From Mesodorylaimus sp. YZB2_4 (lineage: Eukaryota > Nematoda > Enoplea > Dorylaimida > Dorylaimidae): DNA of 64,000 bases. The stretch is from contig JASANH010000604.1 of assembly GCA_030248295.1 (NCBI GenBank), positions 1 to 64,000 of the forward strand, written 5' to 3'. How positions within the stretch are numbered: the stretch's first letter is position 1; each line of letters opens with the position of its first letter. This document shows positions 10,518 to 23,432 of the stretch, piece after piece. Made by a program: the position numbers and the translations under genes. The notes beneath the pieces are model-generated. The model was not told the DNA's origin and did no database searches. It worked only from the letters and a program-made list of their open reading frames with translations.

Positions 10518-13500
10518 GACCAAAATCCAACTTCCGATCAATAACCAACTTGAATTCCGACAAAGCTTAATTTCTAAAAACTCAATTTTTCTCAATCCTT
10601 CCACGCGAGAAAAGTAAAATTAAAATCTAAAGCCGATATGCCTCGTATGCAAAATCGCATCTTACCATGCCATTGTAGTCTCTGCCAGGCTAGGCTCCGC
10701 TGTCGCGCCAGCCCCACAAAGCAAAGGCCTGTCGCAGGCTGCCGTGTAAAGGAGTGAATCAATACCCGCTGTCACTTGCCGGGTATGTACGCGGTCAATT
10801 TTTAAACTATCGTCGAAATTCTTTCACAAAAGTGTCAATCGGGACTGTTTCTCCCGTGGGATAACAGCTCATGGAGTTTTTTGTCCTCAAGTCATTTTTA
10901 AATTTCCCGCTTACGCGCCTCCGCATCAATCATTCAGTGGCCTGAACGCAAATTATTGTCCGCTAGTTGGCGGGAGCATCAGGCATTAAGAATTGGATTG
11001 CGCCAGAACTCTAGGTGTGTTTGCTGTTAATCGGTTCAAGCAAAGTTTAGCAGGTCGTGAACTTCAGAAGCTTTTAATAAACTAGCGATTAGATAAAATA
11101 CGCTCGACTCCTTAGATGGCGCCCATTAGCAGACACCAAGCAGCGTCCTTGCCGCCTCTGGAGGGCGGCCAGGCAGGAACTTAAAAATACAAATTGTGAC
11201 AGTTGCGACACAGAATAAATATAAATCTACTGAATTTAACGTCAAACAGATGATATTTGTATAATGATAAAAAAATGGTAAATCATACTCAGCGTTTGTG
11301 AGCCGCGGCTGTTAAATTGTTTAGCGTTTGGTAAGGCTAGTGCCATGACGCACGCGAAAAAACCTATCAGTCTAGCAAGAGGCGAGCTCATTTCGCTGTG
11401 CCTATCAATAGCGCACAGTTTCAACCATCAGACATCACAAGAACGTGACATTCTGTCGTAAATAGCAAGTAATTTCGCAACATGTCTGCGTACGTTCTCA
11501 ATTTTCTCAATTGATAACAACATTTTGTTTTTCTTTTTGTGCTGAGTTGAAAAGTCTGTATTTTCATGAGAACAGCATTTCGACTTATCTTTTCTAAGTT
11601 ATAATCACATGTGTTTAAAAAACTTCTTTGACGTATGAAATCTTTTTTTATTTCGGATCACATTCTTCAATTTTTCTGACAGACTCCAATAAATTTTTTT
11701 TTGAAAATGACAATAATTTGTTAGACTTGACACTATGATTGAAATTTTCCTACTTTTTCAAACACTTTTGCGAGCACAGTAATTTTTTTTATCTAGAAAA
11801 ATCTGAGCTGTGCAATGTATTCGTAGCTTGTATGATCCTAGGACTTCATTTGACAGTAAAGCCAAAACGCATTCAAACCAGACTGACTAGGGTTCAGACA
11901 GGATAGGTTTCCGCCGCACGTTACAGTGCCCGCCGCAGCAACTTTTCTAGCCCTGTTATTAGCCGTTATGCACCAAACCCGGACTATCAATCTCCTGGTT
12001 TGACAGCAATGGGCTACTTTGCTCTGATTATGCCCTAGTGTTCCGATGACCTGGGTTTTTCACCGTCTGACCTGACCTTGACCTTAACCAACCACTAAAA
12101 AAGCTTTCTGACCAGGCCCTGACCAGCGAGGAATTCTTAATTTTCTAGCTCTGACTTTGACATTAATCGGACAAAACATTCCGCCCATAATTGGCGCCGG
12201 CAACTAGGCTTCTCTGTGTTGACAATTTTACCAAGAAATTTTGCTACAGCTGTCAATATCCTGGCACTACGTAAAATTTCACGCGCAGCCCAAGAAACTG
12301 AAATTTTATCAAGCTCAAAATGATGTGTAAACCTGTTATTCATGGCTTTGGGAAAATTAGAAAAGCTCACACCCACTGAAAATCAGAAGTAGATCTTATT
12401 AGTTATAACATTTATTCCTGCTCAAACTGCCTGCCGCATGATCTACAGGAGTTCTTTCCTCATCAATCGCGATGCTGGCTTGCGAGAAAAGGCGCCTAAC
12501 CAAGCTGTAAGCGGTTTGGTCCAAGATATCTTGCGCCAATGAAGCTAAGTTCTGATATGAACAAATGGGAAGAGAGACTGGCTGCCACGAATGGATGGCA
12601 TACGCAATCAAGCACTGCGCTTGCACACAGTAGTCTATGCAGATCTGCTGGTAGGCGGCTGCGGAAGGAGTGAGATAACTGAAATAGCACAGACAATCAG
12701 CTAGGGCCAGTTTCACTGTGCGATCTTAATTCTAGGATGGGTACGATCTCAGGACACTGTTCAGGACAAGAACTTAGGACAACGCTGAGACACCAACTCA
12801 GGACTTCTCACAATAACTGTCCCAGAGGGCCTTATCCATAGATTTGGGCGCGTCCTAACGATAAGACATGTCACATCTTGTTTCACAGTAACATTGATCA
12901 AATTTTAGTAGACCACAGAATTAAACGCGGGAAATACACACTGCACGTGTAAACTGGGCACCCATTACCAGTCCTAGTTTGCTGTGCGATTGTATCTGAA
13001 TTTTTCACTATTTCACGAAGACGTGTTGGCTAAGGCAGGCTGGTCCACATTATATGCGCACTGTAAACGTGCCAGATTAGGTTTATGCTGGACCATGGGT
13101 TTTATTATTTAGGAATCCTCGTTTAATACACAAAATCTGGCTCATGTCAGCAGGCGACTTTGTGAACCACATCATTTGGTTTTCCCAAGTCATAATTTTG
13201 AGTCCACAAGCAAAGTTTTGTGCTTTCTACGACTGTTTTACGGACTTCTGCTCTATAAGTGAATGCTTGCTGATAACTTGATCTCGTGTATATGAGTTTT
13301 AATTGATTTTGTGTGTCTCCCTCCCTTGTCAAATGCCTGGGTAAGGAGTAAAATGATGATGATGAGATTCTGTCGTCCCTTTTTGGCCTCCATGGCTGAA
13401 TGAGGACAACAGAATTTTAGTTCGGCTGGAAAAGAACTGTTATTGCGGGTCGAGAGAGCAAAGAGCAAAGAGCTCTATCTCAAGGCACCTTGAAATTGCC

Positions 13501-13963
13501 CTAGGCAGGTCACTGCACAAAAAACCTGCCCTGACAGCCGTGACAGCATGGCAGCGCGCTGGGAAATAAAGACGCCAGAAAGTGTCTCAGGACATGATCG
13601 CTGTCGTCGTGAACTTAAGACAGCTTGGTGTCCTTGGATTGGACACCGAGCTGATTGTGAAAAGTGAAATGACTTAGGACTGTCCTAGAATTTAGGACAT
13701 GCCTTGTGATTTAGAATTGTGAGGAGGATAAGGACCAAACAGCTGTCCAGGGTCTGATCAAGAGGATCTGAACTGGCCAGCTCCAGCCAAGACCCATCAC
13801 CCATCGGTCAAGCTCCCTCTTCCTTTGCTCATGTAGCGTAGTTTTATGGACAAAAGCCTATTTTTAACATTTTTTTAAATTTACCGCCAGTTCCTGCGTA
13901 CCTGCGCATCACAATAGAGTTTCGCGGCGCGTCGAAAAAAGTCCAGGTTGACGCTTTATAGTC
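10518..13963. other. Gene-poor stretch upstream of importin alpha
   Basis: This should contain the importin promoter, but I see no clear TATA or initiator. Several short ORFs (for example 12399-12716 minus) match nothing I recognise and have no splice context. The 12.7-13.75 kb part repeats AGGAC/GTCCT motifs, including a CCAGTTTCACTGTGCGATC segment at about 12708 that resembles MITE termini. I found no matching inverted partner. Confidence 0.4.
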
Positions 13964-15223
13964 AAGGCTCCTTCATACTTCGTCTGGGGTCTGGGGCTTG
14001 GGCGCCCCAGAAGTCACTTCATACTTCCCACGGGTCCTGGGTCTGGGGTGGCCCCCGCCTGGGTTTTCGAGAAATCCGCCTCATCCCAGCCGCCAGGTTC
14101 TGGGGCGGGAGTTGTCTGCAACAAGCGCGTAGCGATATGCTGAAAATGGTTCAAAAATTAATTTTTAAGAATGTTTAAAAACAGTCGACTGAAACAACAA
14201 AGAAGTTTTAGCGGGGTCGCTAATCATAGCATTTAATGCACCCATAGTTTTCAACAAAGCGCCGACAGACATGTCGTAAAAATCGCAACAGGATCCTTCT
14301 TTTGGTCAGCGTCACTGGAATTGCGGCTAGAGTCTTTTAAGCCGCATAGGACTCGTCCAAAGACGTATTGAAGCCAAGTATTGAGAAGCTGTCCCCTAAA
14401 ATATAGAATGCGTGACCCAAATAAGATTTATTACTAGCACAGACACAAGGAGCTAGATTCTATCAGCTGCAGGGGTCAATATAGAACTAGCAAATACGCA
14501 AACCCCAGCATGCACGGCAGATCCTATCGTATTATAAATCAAGAAAATGAACTGATCTGATCAATACTAATCATGAAAATCACAAATACGCCTATTCTGG
14601 TTGTTGCATAACTCATAAGAAAACATCCGTGCTGTACTACAGTACCCTACCATATAGGTAGGCCTAAAAATATACCTAAGAAATAAAAAATATATCTTAC
14701 CTTTAAAAACTGGAGACGAATCCAAAAAGTTTAGCGATTAACGAAAATTCGAAATCCGACGATAAAAACTTTCGATCTCTTAAAAAAATGCGGCAGATCC
14801 ATACTTTGCTCACAATTTCACGCATCAGCCAAGTCGCGTCGCGCTGAAAAGTGGGGTCCGAAAAACAGCTAAAATCTATGCTTCGCCCTATTGGCACGCT
14901 ATTTTTAATAAAATATTTAAAATCTGCGATAAAAATAGGGCCAAAAAATTTTCATCAAAATCTTCGATTTATTCAATCGAAAGGAACAACTGCCCCAAGA
15001 CCTGGGGTAAATGCACTGTTTTCGAAAACTTGTGCATTTTTCCCAGATTTTCGACTTTTTGATAAATTGTCAATTTATACTTCCACTGCTGGGGACCCCA
15101 GCTGAGTATCCCAGCCTGGAGTACAGTAATCCAATGAGCCTGAACATAAACCTCAAACTGGAATGGTCTTTTCTGTGCGCCACACCCCAGCCCCAGACCC
15201 CAGACGAAGTATGTAGGAGCCTT
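13964..15223. mobile_element. 1.26-kb non-autonomous TIR element
   Basis: The left end AAGGCTCCTTCATACTTCG followed by TCTGGGGTCTGGGGC is mirrored at 15223-15185 (AAGGCTCCTACATACTTCG, TCTGGGGTCTGGGGC on the minus strand): about 40 bp of inverted repeat with one or two mismatches. GGGTCTGGGG repeats recur just inside the left arm. The interior is AT-rich with no transposase. Flanks (TTATAGTC and CACATTAG) give no clean target duplication. Confidence 0.65.
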
Positions 15224-15351
15224 CACATTAGTTCCCTATGCCGGTCTCGCAACCTAGCGTGCCGCCTATCCATCTATCAATTCCCGCCCGTCGCTGTTGA
15301 GGCTCTGAGAGCTCTATCCGAATCGATTTTCGCTGATTTCCGATATTTCCA

Positions 15352-15778
15352 ATGACCAGTCCGCCATCCAGCGCCGATCCGCCAATTGACAATGACGACC
15401 CAGAACCAGAGACGACGGTTCAAATCATAGTCGGTGATAGCACCGACCCTGATGCTGCTCAGCAACCACCAGCCGATAACGATCAACCACGTACAAGTGG
15501 CAAACGACCATCGCCATTGTCATATCTCCAGGCCAAAAAGGTCCATGCACAACTGGCATTCTCGAAGCAGCGCGCTGATTGGGCAGTGAAAGAAGCAGAA
15601 AGTTCCAGGAAACAAGCAGAGGAAGCCCGACGTAGTATCGAACGATGGTGAACAGCAGTGGGCCGAAGAGCAAGCGACATTTGCCCAAGATCGATTGAAG
15701 ATGGCCGCCCTCGAAGCGCAGCTTAAAGCTCTTGAAGACGCGCAGGCAAAAATCACAGCAGCAACCACCAAGGGTAAG
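15352..15778 (+). pseudogene. Coiled-coil ORF broken by one frameshift (unknown; gag-like?)
   Basis: The ATG at 15352 opens a 99-codon frame: an acidic, Pro/Asp-rich N-terminus, then a charged helix (LSYLQAKKVHAQLAFSKQRA). It stops at 15649-15651. The neighbouring frame continues the same heptad-like Ala/Glu/Gln-rich helix (EQQWAEEQATFAQD, LEAQLKALEDAQ) until a donor-like AAGGGTAAGC near 15773. A single frame slip therefore splits one coiled coil. A gag-like product of the gypsy element downstream is possible but not shown; it could also be one exon of a cellular gene. Confidence 0.35.
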
Positions 15779-16419
15779 CAATTTGGCCGATAATTTAACT
15801 GGCCGATTCAAAAATTCCTTGAGCAATGACATGATAAGCGGGATTCTTGAGAACTTGCGGTTTCGCAAAAGCTCTTAATTTAAAAATTGTTTCAATCCTA
15901 TTAGTGATGTGTGATTATTATGAGCAGTAAAGTTTTCAAATTTTTCATTTGTGTAACACGATGTAGGGATGCAGCTATAATGCGTAGAATTAATCGGCAA
16001 TTGAGATGAATTTATCCATACTGACTGATCTCACAACTAAGAGCTTACAGCGTAACAGCTTTTTTCACTGCTGCGTGTGTACTTCGGTGTCGACTGATTT
16101 GATCCAGACGTTCTTGCCGCGACTTTGGAGTGAGATTGAGCGCGTCAAAGTACTGGAAAAAGAAAAGCGCCCACAGAAATGTAGCAGCCAAAATTAAGCA
16201 TCTCATACCTTATCGCATTCCGGGCACTCATGGCCGCAAAGCTTCTTCCGTTCGGCCGTCTTCCGCATGCACACGTGTCCTAATGGCTTCGGGGGCCTTT
16301 TTAGCCTGAAGAAGTATACAGCGTTTTAGGATCGGGGATGAAGATAATTTTGCCTCGACTCACTCATCGCAGCTTGTGTTAAAAATTGAATCAGTTGAGG
16401 ACAAAAGGGGACTCGACGG

Positions 16420-16865
16420 ACGAAGCGCTGGACTAGACGCAGCCAATGGTACTTCGCCGTTGCATCGCTTACGTTCTCGTACAGCTGTTCAATGTTCAAT
16501 TTGCCCTAAAGCCTTCAATTTCCTCGAATCTCTCTGATCGGGTGGTAGAATACCTTCCTTCAGGTATCCCACCATGCGCTGACAAAACGGATCCTCTCCC
16601 TGAGCTCGCTATACCGCTGCATCAGAAAATTCGACACCGTGGTCCCTCTCACTGGTCTTGCCTTCGCGAGCCGCACACATTACACATACAGGACTCTGTG
16701 ACAATGCATCCGCAACCACATTCGACTTTCCAGGAATGATAACATTTCCATAATAACTTGTACAAAGGCATCGCAATCTGAGCAAAATGATGAATGAACT
16801 CCCGATAAAAATTGCACATGCCAAAAACCCCCATACGTCCTTCACGTTCTTTGGACATGGAAAAC
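16420..16865 (-). pseudogene. Ty3/gypsy RT-RNase H remnant
   Basis: Minus-strand frames contain the RT thumb/connection signature (FGMCNFYREFIHHFAQIAMP) and then, after an internal deletion and frameshift, the RNase H end (IIPGKSNVVADALSQSP). Further down comes the RNase H-integrase linker (YLKEGILPPDQRDSRKL). All three are standard gypsy pol landmarks in order, but compressed into about 450 bp. The integrase that should follow is on the opposite strand at 17.5-19.0 kb, so this pol copy has been rearranged as well as deleted. Confidence 0.75.
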
Positions 16866-17499
16866 TTCTGACTGCGTCGATCTTACAAGGAGTGCTACAG
16901 GACTGTTAAGTTTTTCCCAGTGTTGAGATTGGTGTCAAAATGAACGCTGTGGCTAGGGAAAGCGATGCAGGAATTTTGACGGCCGCACGGGGTACCGGTC
17001 AAGCATGACACGCCATCGGAGTGACCAGCAAAATTTATATTATCGGATCAACTTACTGCACCTGCGCATCAGAATTCAGATTCTAGTCTGAACTCGGAGT
17101 TTCGAGAACAGTCTAGACATGCAGCAGGTGGGGAGGAAAAACTAGATCTTGCAGTTTTTGCCACGATATTAGATATATCCACGTAGGCCAATTTCCTCGT
17201 TGCTTGGATTTTTGGACGTTATAAATTTAACGATCAGCGAACAAGAATTTCACGTTGCGATCAAATTTTGCATTATTTTGCAGGGTACGAGCAATAGGAA
17301 GCAGCTCGTGCAGAGCATCCTAGCACACGTTTATAATCAGATTTTGTGCTTTTCTTGTAGGCAAGAAAACATTAGAAGGACAGTATACCATGGTTGTATT
17401 GATAATACAGAATGCTGGTAATAAATTAACCATGGTCGTTTCGGAGTCAGATACAGTACGAGAGGCACGATTATAGAGCCTGCTTTGGCTTTGCTTTGA

Positions 17500-18999
17500 C
17501 AAAATGTCAACTGTTCGATATTTTGTCATGTGGGATCACGGATTATTGATGCATGTTCCGTCGGATCGAGGGAAGCGTCGTAATGATTGGGTTCGGATAG
17601 TTGTGCCAGGTTCTTTGAGGCGTGTAGTCTTCGATGCGTTGCACAGCGGTGGTACGAAGACATTTGCAAGATTGAGACAGAGGTTCTATACTGGCAGGTC
17701 ATGTATAAGGATGTGCATGGTTGGTGCTCTAGCTGTTTGCCTTGTGCTAGAAATAAGTCGTATGGCTACGTTGGCCAGGTACCTTTAAGGCCCATTTGCG
17801 TCGAAAACCCGTTCGAAGTAGTAGCTATCGATGCTATGGGACCGTTTCCAGAGGCCAAATATGGGAGCAAATACCTCCTGATCATAGGGGACTACTTGAC
17901 GAAGTACATCGAAGCATTTGCGGTGCCAGACGTCACGGCCACAACAGTAGCTATGGTTTTTGTCCAGCAAATTGTGTGCAGATGGGGAGCACCTGGACGG
18001 TTATTGTCGGATCGCGGTTCGAATTTCACATCGGAGTTCGTCAGGAGCGTTTGCGACGCATTGCCGGTCGAACGGTCACTAAATGTGGATTATCGACCGC
18101 AGACTGATGGGCAGGCCGAACGAGGAAATCGCGTGTTTCGGGATATGCTGCGAATGTATGTCGATCAGAAGGCGCAAGCCAACTGGAGCGATTTCGTACC
18201 ATTCGTACGGTTCGCTTACAATACATCCGTCCACGAGAGTACATGAGAAACACCTTTCTTTCTCATGCACGGTTTTGACGCTAAGGTCGGTCATCGACGC
18301 TGGTGTGTCGTCCCAAGCAAATAATATGTTCGCGGTAGTGCAGTGGACTACCGCGGACATGTCGTGTTACAGCTTGAACGAGCTAGGCGATTAGCTTTCG
18401 ACAATATCGGTCGTGTCCAAGGACAAAGAAAAGAGCAGTTTGATGCTGGGTTGGAGGAGTCTGAGTTTCGGGTCGGAGACATGGTGATGTGCAGGCGTGT
18501 GTATACTCCAACTGGATTGTCAGCAAAGTTGCTCAGTGCGTGGATTGGGCCGTATCGGGTCATGCAAGTCGTATCGTCGCATAATTCGATTATTAGACCA
18601 AGAGAGGGTTTGAAATGCGAGGACAAGCGTGTCCATGTGGCGCAGGTGAAGCGTTATGTTCCGGTGGAAGTTGTTCCAAGTAAACCACGCGTTTTGAAGA
18701 TAGGCGACGTCGTTTGGGCCAAGATGAAATATCATCCTTATTGGCCAGCGCGCATAGTCGGTGAGGGTGAGTTTCTGGACCAGCGGGGGAGACTTCGTCT
18801 GAACGAGGTCAGAGTGTACCTGTTCGCCTATAATGAGTTTGCTTTAGTTGACCATGAGTTCGTGTTTAGCTACTTGCAGCATAAGGACGCGTTGATTTCG
18901 AATGCAACGAAGTTATCGAAGGCTATGAACTTGGCTGATCGTTATTTGAGAGGGGAGAAGGATGGTCGAGGGAGACGCGATCACTTTCGCCGGAAGTAA
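17500..18999 (+). pseudogene. Ty3/gypsy integrase with C-terminal PWWP-like domain
   Basis: Frame 1: zinc-binding region around 17504-17750 (VFDALHSGG then CSSCLPCARNK, with a frameshift near 17695). Core DDE domain at about 17820-18246 shows IDAMGPFPEAKYGSKYLL (first Asp), SDRGSNFTSEF (second Asp) and RPQTDGQAERGNR (Glu). A TGA at 18244-18246 and a frame disruption around 18285-18345 (TAA in the same frame) break it. From 18343 a clean 219-codon frame resumes with LERARRLAFDNIG, the RVGDMVMCRR beta-barrel and ESEFR. It then enters a PWWP-type module at about 18694-18900: GDVVWAKMKYHPYWPARIVG and VRVYLFAYNEFALVDHEF. It ends with a basic tail (GRGRRDHFRRK). Gypsy integrases often end in a chromodomain; a PWWP at that place is unusual. 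The copy looks inactive. Confidence 0.8.
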
Positions 19000-19794
19000 G
19001 ATAAAAGCGAGTGAATCGGGTGAGCAGCGTTGCGTTTTGTGAGTGATGTATGGGTTGTCCCAGCTAACCATATGTCGAGGATATCTGGTTTGGGTGACTG
19101 AGGTCACATGGATCTTATTTTCGTTTCAGCTAGCAACGTTTGGGGAAAGTCAACGGCGGCGAACAAACCGACATCACCACGTCGACAACAGCCCCATCGC
19201 AACAACCAGTGTGCCAAGGAAGGCGTGATTGCGATCTCACCTCGGTTGTTGTGAGCTTATGTTTACAAGGGGGGGGGGGAGGTGATGTTAGGGGTTGGTT
19301 TGTGTTTCCGCCATTGATGAGTAAGACCTGTTTACTCAAGCGCGATGTATACTCGAAAATGGAGACAAAATGGAGAAATCCCAAATGGAGACGGGTTCCT
19401 CGTGGACCATTCCAAGTGTTGCGCACAAGAAAAAATGTGCGCGTCTCCACTTACAGTATACTTATATTTCAGCTTAAAATTACATAATGAAAAATGCACA
19501 AATAAATATAGTTTTTTAATAAAAAGCTACAGGATGTCTAACTGTTTGGGAATTTAACAAATTAATAAAATCAAAAATTTTTCACCACAAAAGGATTCCA
19601 AAACGAGAGTACTGTACTGTATAAATAAATAAGTAAACACTTATTGCCATTAATCGATCATATAGTCAAGACAAATCATCGATTCACTTGAAACATCATA
19701 TATCTTCTACCTGGTTCGTTCTCTTCTTTTACATATGTTGCTAGTAGACCCTGACCGCGTCAGTATCATGTTTGCCTCGAGCCAGCGATGCAGA

Positions 19795-19880
19795 ATCATT
19801 GCGAATTTCATTATGTTGGTTTCATTATGTTGGTGTTGATTTTCTTTTCCCGGCGTTCTGTCTGTCTGTCTGTTTACTCG
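19795..19880 (-). repeat. Short tandem repeats at the retrotransposon 3' end
   Basis: About 100 bp beyond the ORF2 stop, the block TTCATTATGTTGG occurs twice in tandem (19808-19835) beside a TCTG microsatellite (about 19856-19872). Simple 3'-terminal tandem repeats are characteristic of CR1-like elements, so this probably marks the 3' terminus. Confidence 0.5.
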
Positions 19881-19970
19881 GTAGCCAAGCACTTAAGAGC
19901 GCACTAAAACGGCACCGCACATTTAGGATTATAGGCAAGAAAGAACACAATTATAGGAAAACTAAATTTA

Positions 19971-22763
19971 TCATTTACATAAAACCCAGACGTGCTTTTT
20001 AAAATTATCCAATGAGTCCATTGCTTTGTCACCAGCCACTTGGTTCCAGGCGGTAATAGTCGAGTATAGAAAGCTCTGTTTGAATGATTCAGTTCGAGGA
20101 GCCGGCGTGACTAGTTGATGAGGCTGAATGAAACGGCTGCTAAAACGCCGGCCACAGTCATCAAGGTGAATAAATGTTCGATTTCTAAAGAATGCCCAGC
20201 CGTGATAAAATTTATAAAATTGCATGAGCTTCAGGTAGTATCGCCTTTTCTTAAGCGATAAAAGATTCAGAGCACTCAACCCCGCATCGTATTGAATGGT
20301 TCAATTATTCAGAATGGAACGAACCGCAAACTTTTGAGATCTCTCGAGGTCATCGATCAATGCCTTCTGCATAGGTGACCAAGAAGAGCAGCCGTAATCA
20401 AGTTTGGGTAGAACACACTGCATATATACCGTTTTTAATACTCCATTCGCATATTTACCGAATTGCCGTTTGAAGGCCACAATCATCTTCCGGGCATGCG
20501 AGGCCACATAATGACAGTGTTCATAGAATTGCAAATTTGAAGAAAGGATCACGCCAAGATAAGTTACTGTTGCACTGAAAGCGATTTCTTGACCACGAAA
20601 CACCAAATTTGGTTTAGTAGGTTCCGTTCGACCAAGCCAAAATAAAATCGATTGAGTCTTCTGAACATTGAAATCGAGTCCTAATTTGTCGACAAAATCG
20701 CTAACAAAGTCCAAAGCGGGCTGAACACGCGATTCTAATTCAGACGAGGTTCTTGCAGGAACCAGGAGCGCAAGGTCATCTGCAAATGCCTGTAATAGGT
20801 AGTCGGGGAATGTTCTCCTGAATTCTGATAGCAGCGGGTCAATCAGCGATATGAACAAAGACGGCCCTAGTACTGTGCCTTGGGGCACTCCAGAGGTAAC
20901 GGCTGACGTAGCTGAGGCACAGTTTCCCACTAAAACGAACTGGCTTCGACTTTCAAGATATGATCTCAGCCACCGCAGTAGCTTTGGACAAAGTTTGTGA
21001 TAAGTATCCAGATTTTCTAATAAGCGGAGATGGACCACTTTATCGAAAGCTTTCCGTAAGTCGAAGAAAATTCCACCCACAAGACGGTAATTCTTGCCGT
21101 TTAGCCAGTCATGGGCTGTTTGCGTGAGATTGATCAAAGCCATCGAGGTAGATCGACGGGGGCGAAAACCAAACTGGTTGTTGGACAGGCGCAGTCGAGG
21201 TTTTAATAAACAGTGTATATGCGATTCTGCCACTTTCGAAACAATAGGTAACAACGATATCAGCCGATAATTTTGGACCTGATTCCATTTCCCTGGTTTA
21301 GGAATTGGGATCACCTTCGCCAACTTCCAAGCGGCAGGATAGCATTCCTCAACAAGCGACCTGTTGATCAGTGCAGCAAGCCCTGGGCTAATAAAATCGA
21401 CGATGCCACGCAATATAGGTGAAGTGAGGCCATCAATACCGGGAGCACAGTTTTTCTTCAGGCGCAGGATGCTCTTCTTGACAAACGAAACCGAGACTAA
21501 GTAATCGTTATAATCATCCAGATCAGACGGGGGCGGGATATAGTCTCCTGGAGGATGTGAGCTGAAATTTTCTTTAAATGACCTGCGAAAGGCTTCTGCC
21601 TTTGATGCTGCTGTGTAGTGAGTACGATCGAAGCTATCAGTAAGAGGTGGTATCGAACGGTCTTGCGGCTCGAATTTGCGGAACGCAGACCAAAATTCGG
21701 CCGGAGACTTCGCATTGCCAAAGATTTCCATAACACACCGACGCTTAGCAGTTCTGATATCCTTTTTAACTTGCCTTCGTAACTAACAGAACCAGTAATA
21801 GGCTTTCTGATCTCCATGACGCTTCCACTGCTTGTACGCATAGTTCTTTTCTCGAACTAAGTGTAATATTTCACGAGAAAGCCACAAATGCTGGGAGTTT
21901 TTCGTCACAGTTCGTCTAGGAATATTCTGACACACAGTTTTTGTTAGGTGGTCGATTAATTTGTTGCACGCGTCGTCGACAGTTTTTGCTTCTATGACGT
22001 GCCGGAGACATGCCTCTACAGACAGTTGACAGTTTAAAGCGGTCCAGTCTACGTGGCGCAAACACCAGACCTGTCGAGATTCTCGAACTGGGGGGTGGGC
22101 ATACTGATGCAGACGAATTGATATCACACAATGATCTGAAGTTGAGATTGGTGGCATTACTGCTGTCGATACATGCCTGTTCGTATCACCAAAAATTGCC
22201 AGATCCAACAGAGTCTTATCCTTTCTCGTAGGGACTGCAACAGTTTGAATACCATTGATTTCTTCTATAAGGCTATACAATACCTTCCGGGCCGGTGATG
22301 GACAAAGCAGATCGCAGTTTAAATCGCCCAGCAAAATAATTCTTTCATAATTATTCGCAAATGCCCGTTGAATATACTCTGCTAAACCATCAACAGATTT
22401 GGCATTTCGATGCGGGATATATGCAACAATGACAATCGAGTAGCGATTTCCTTCCCCAACTCGGAGTGCCAATGATTCGAATATGTTTCCTTCGATGTCA
22501 TAATGAGAATGGTGATCAAGCTGGATGACATGAAAATGAGATCTGACATAGATTAGAAGACCGCCACCACCTTTTTTTCTGTCGCTGCGATATATCGAAT
22601 AATTTGAAATATGCAGTTCCTGATTGGTAATCGATTGGTCAATTTTAGTTTCAATAACTCCAAATAAATCGTAATTAGATGCCAAAATTTCCGCTCTGGT
22701 GTCATCGATTTTCCCCAACAGACTATTTACGTTGGCAAAACCAAAGACGAGATTTCCGGCCAT
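19971..22763 (-). pseudogene. CR1/Jockey-type non-LTR retrotransposon ORF2 (endonuclease + RT)
   Basis: One minus-strand frame from ATG 22763 to 19971 encodes an AP-type endonuclease and then reverse transcriptase. Endonuclease motifs: VIETKIDQS, ILLGDLNCDLL, and STSDHCVISIRL. RT motifs: IPKPGKWNQVQNYRLISLLP, FGFRPRRSTSMALINL, GGIFFDLRKAFDKV, SGVPQGTVLGPSLF and FADDLALLVPA. The C-terminal part ends ITAWNQVAGDKAMDSLDNFK, a typical CR1/Jockey tail. Two in-frame stops interrupt it: TAG at 21783-21785 between endonuclease and RT, and TGA at 20301-20303 near the end. No ORF1 is found upstream. Otherwise no frameshift is needed over 2.8 kb, so the copy is fairly young but dead. Confidence 0.88.
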
Positions 22764-23279
22764 ACACGTCAGGGAACACGTTAAAACCAGTTTTGAGAAA
22801 AAAAACACCCCCCCAAAAAAGCGTTATAACGGTAACAGTATCTTTTTTGTGTCGAATAACGCGTTATTTGTGCATACACTACTACAGCGTCAAATTTAAA
22901 ATCTGCCCTTGTTCCCAGCAATATAGCATGAGATGTCTGCTAATGAGGGGGGATTGTGCCGCATCGGCGGACAGACAGTGTGAATGTGTGAGTGATTATA
23001 TGTATTTTTGTGTTTCGTCATTCAACGTCAGCGTGTCATTGGATGTCGCCTGATTGGTTATCAGAAATTTCTTCATTAAGAAAATTTTGATATTGATATC
23101 CAAAATGATGTCAAATTCGGGAGAAGGCAATAATACTGATGACGAAGACTGTATTAATATAACAGATGTAGTCTTTGTGTGGCAGCACTTCTAATGAATA
23201 TGCTCGTGGGACATTGTTGCGATAACACGTGCATATATGCTTTTTCGACCGTAGTAAAATGCAGTAAGCTTGATGTCAC

Positions 23280-23432
23280 GCTGGGTTGATAATAAAAATA
23301 ACGATATTTAACGCGTTAACGATATTTTCTGGAACGCGTTAACGATTAACGGTAACGATATCTTTTTGGCAGGATATCGTTAACTGTAACGACAAACGAT
23401 ATCTTTTTTCGCTAACGATATCAACACTACAC
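23280..23432. repeat. TAACGATAT-rich repeat, probable hAT-like terminus
   Basis: Dense repetition of AACGATAT, GTTAACG and ACGCGTTA in about 150 bp, ending GATATCAACACTAC. A related block (GCGTTATAACGGTAACAG ... ATACACTAC) lies at 22820-22885. Read on minus it begins TAGTGTTGATATCG, like several hAT/MITE ends. Ownership is unclear because no inverted partner is found. Confidence 0.35.

Noticed and set aside
12399-13760. Possible MITE with AGGAC/GTCCT repeats
   Set aside because: The CCAGTTTCACTGTGCGATC segment looks like a terminus, but no inverted partner longer than about 10 bp was found.
16446-16739. 97-codon plus-strand ORF
   Set aside because: Antisense shadow of the gypsy RNase H-linker remnant.
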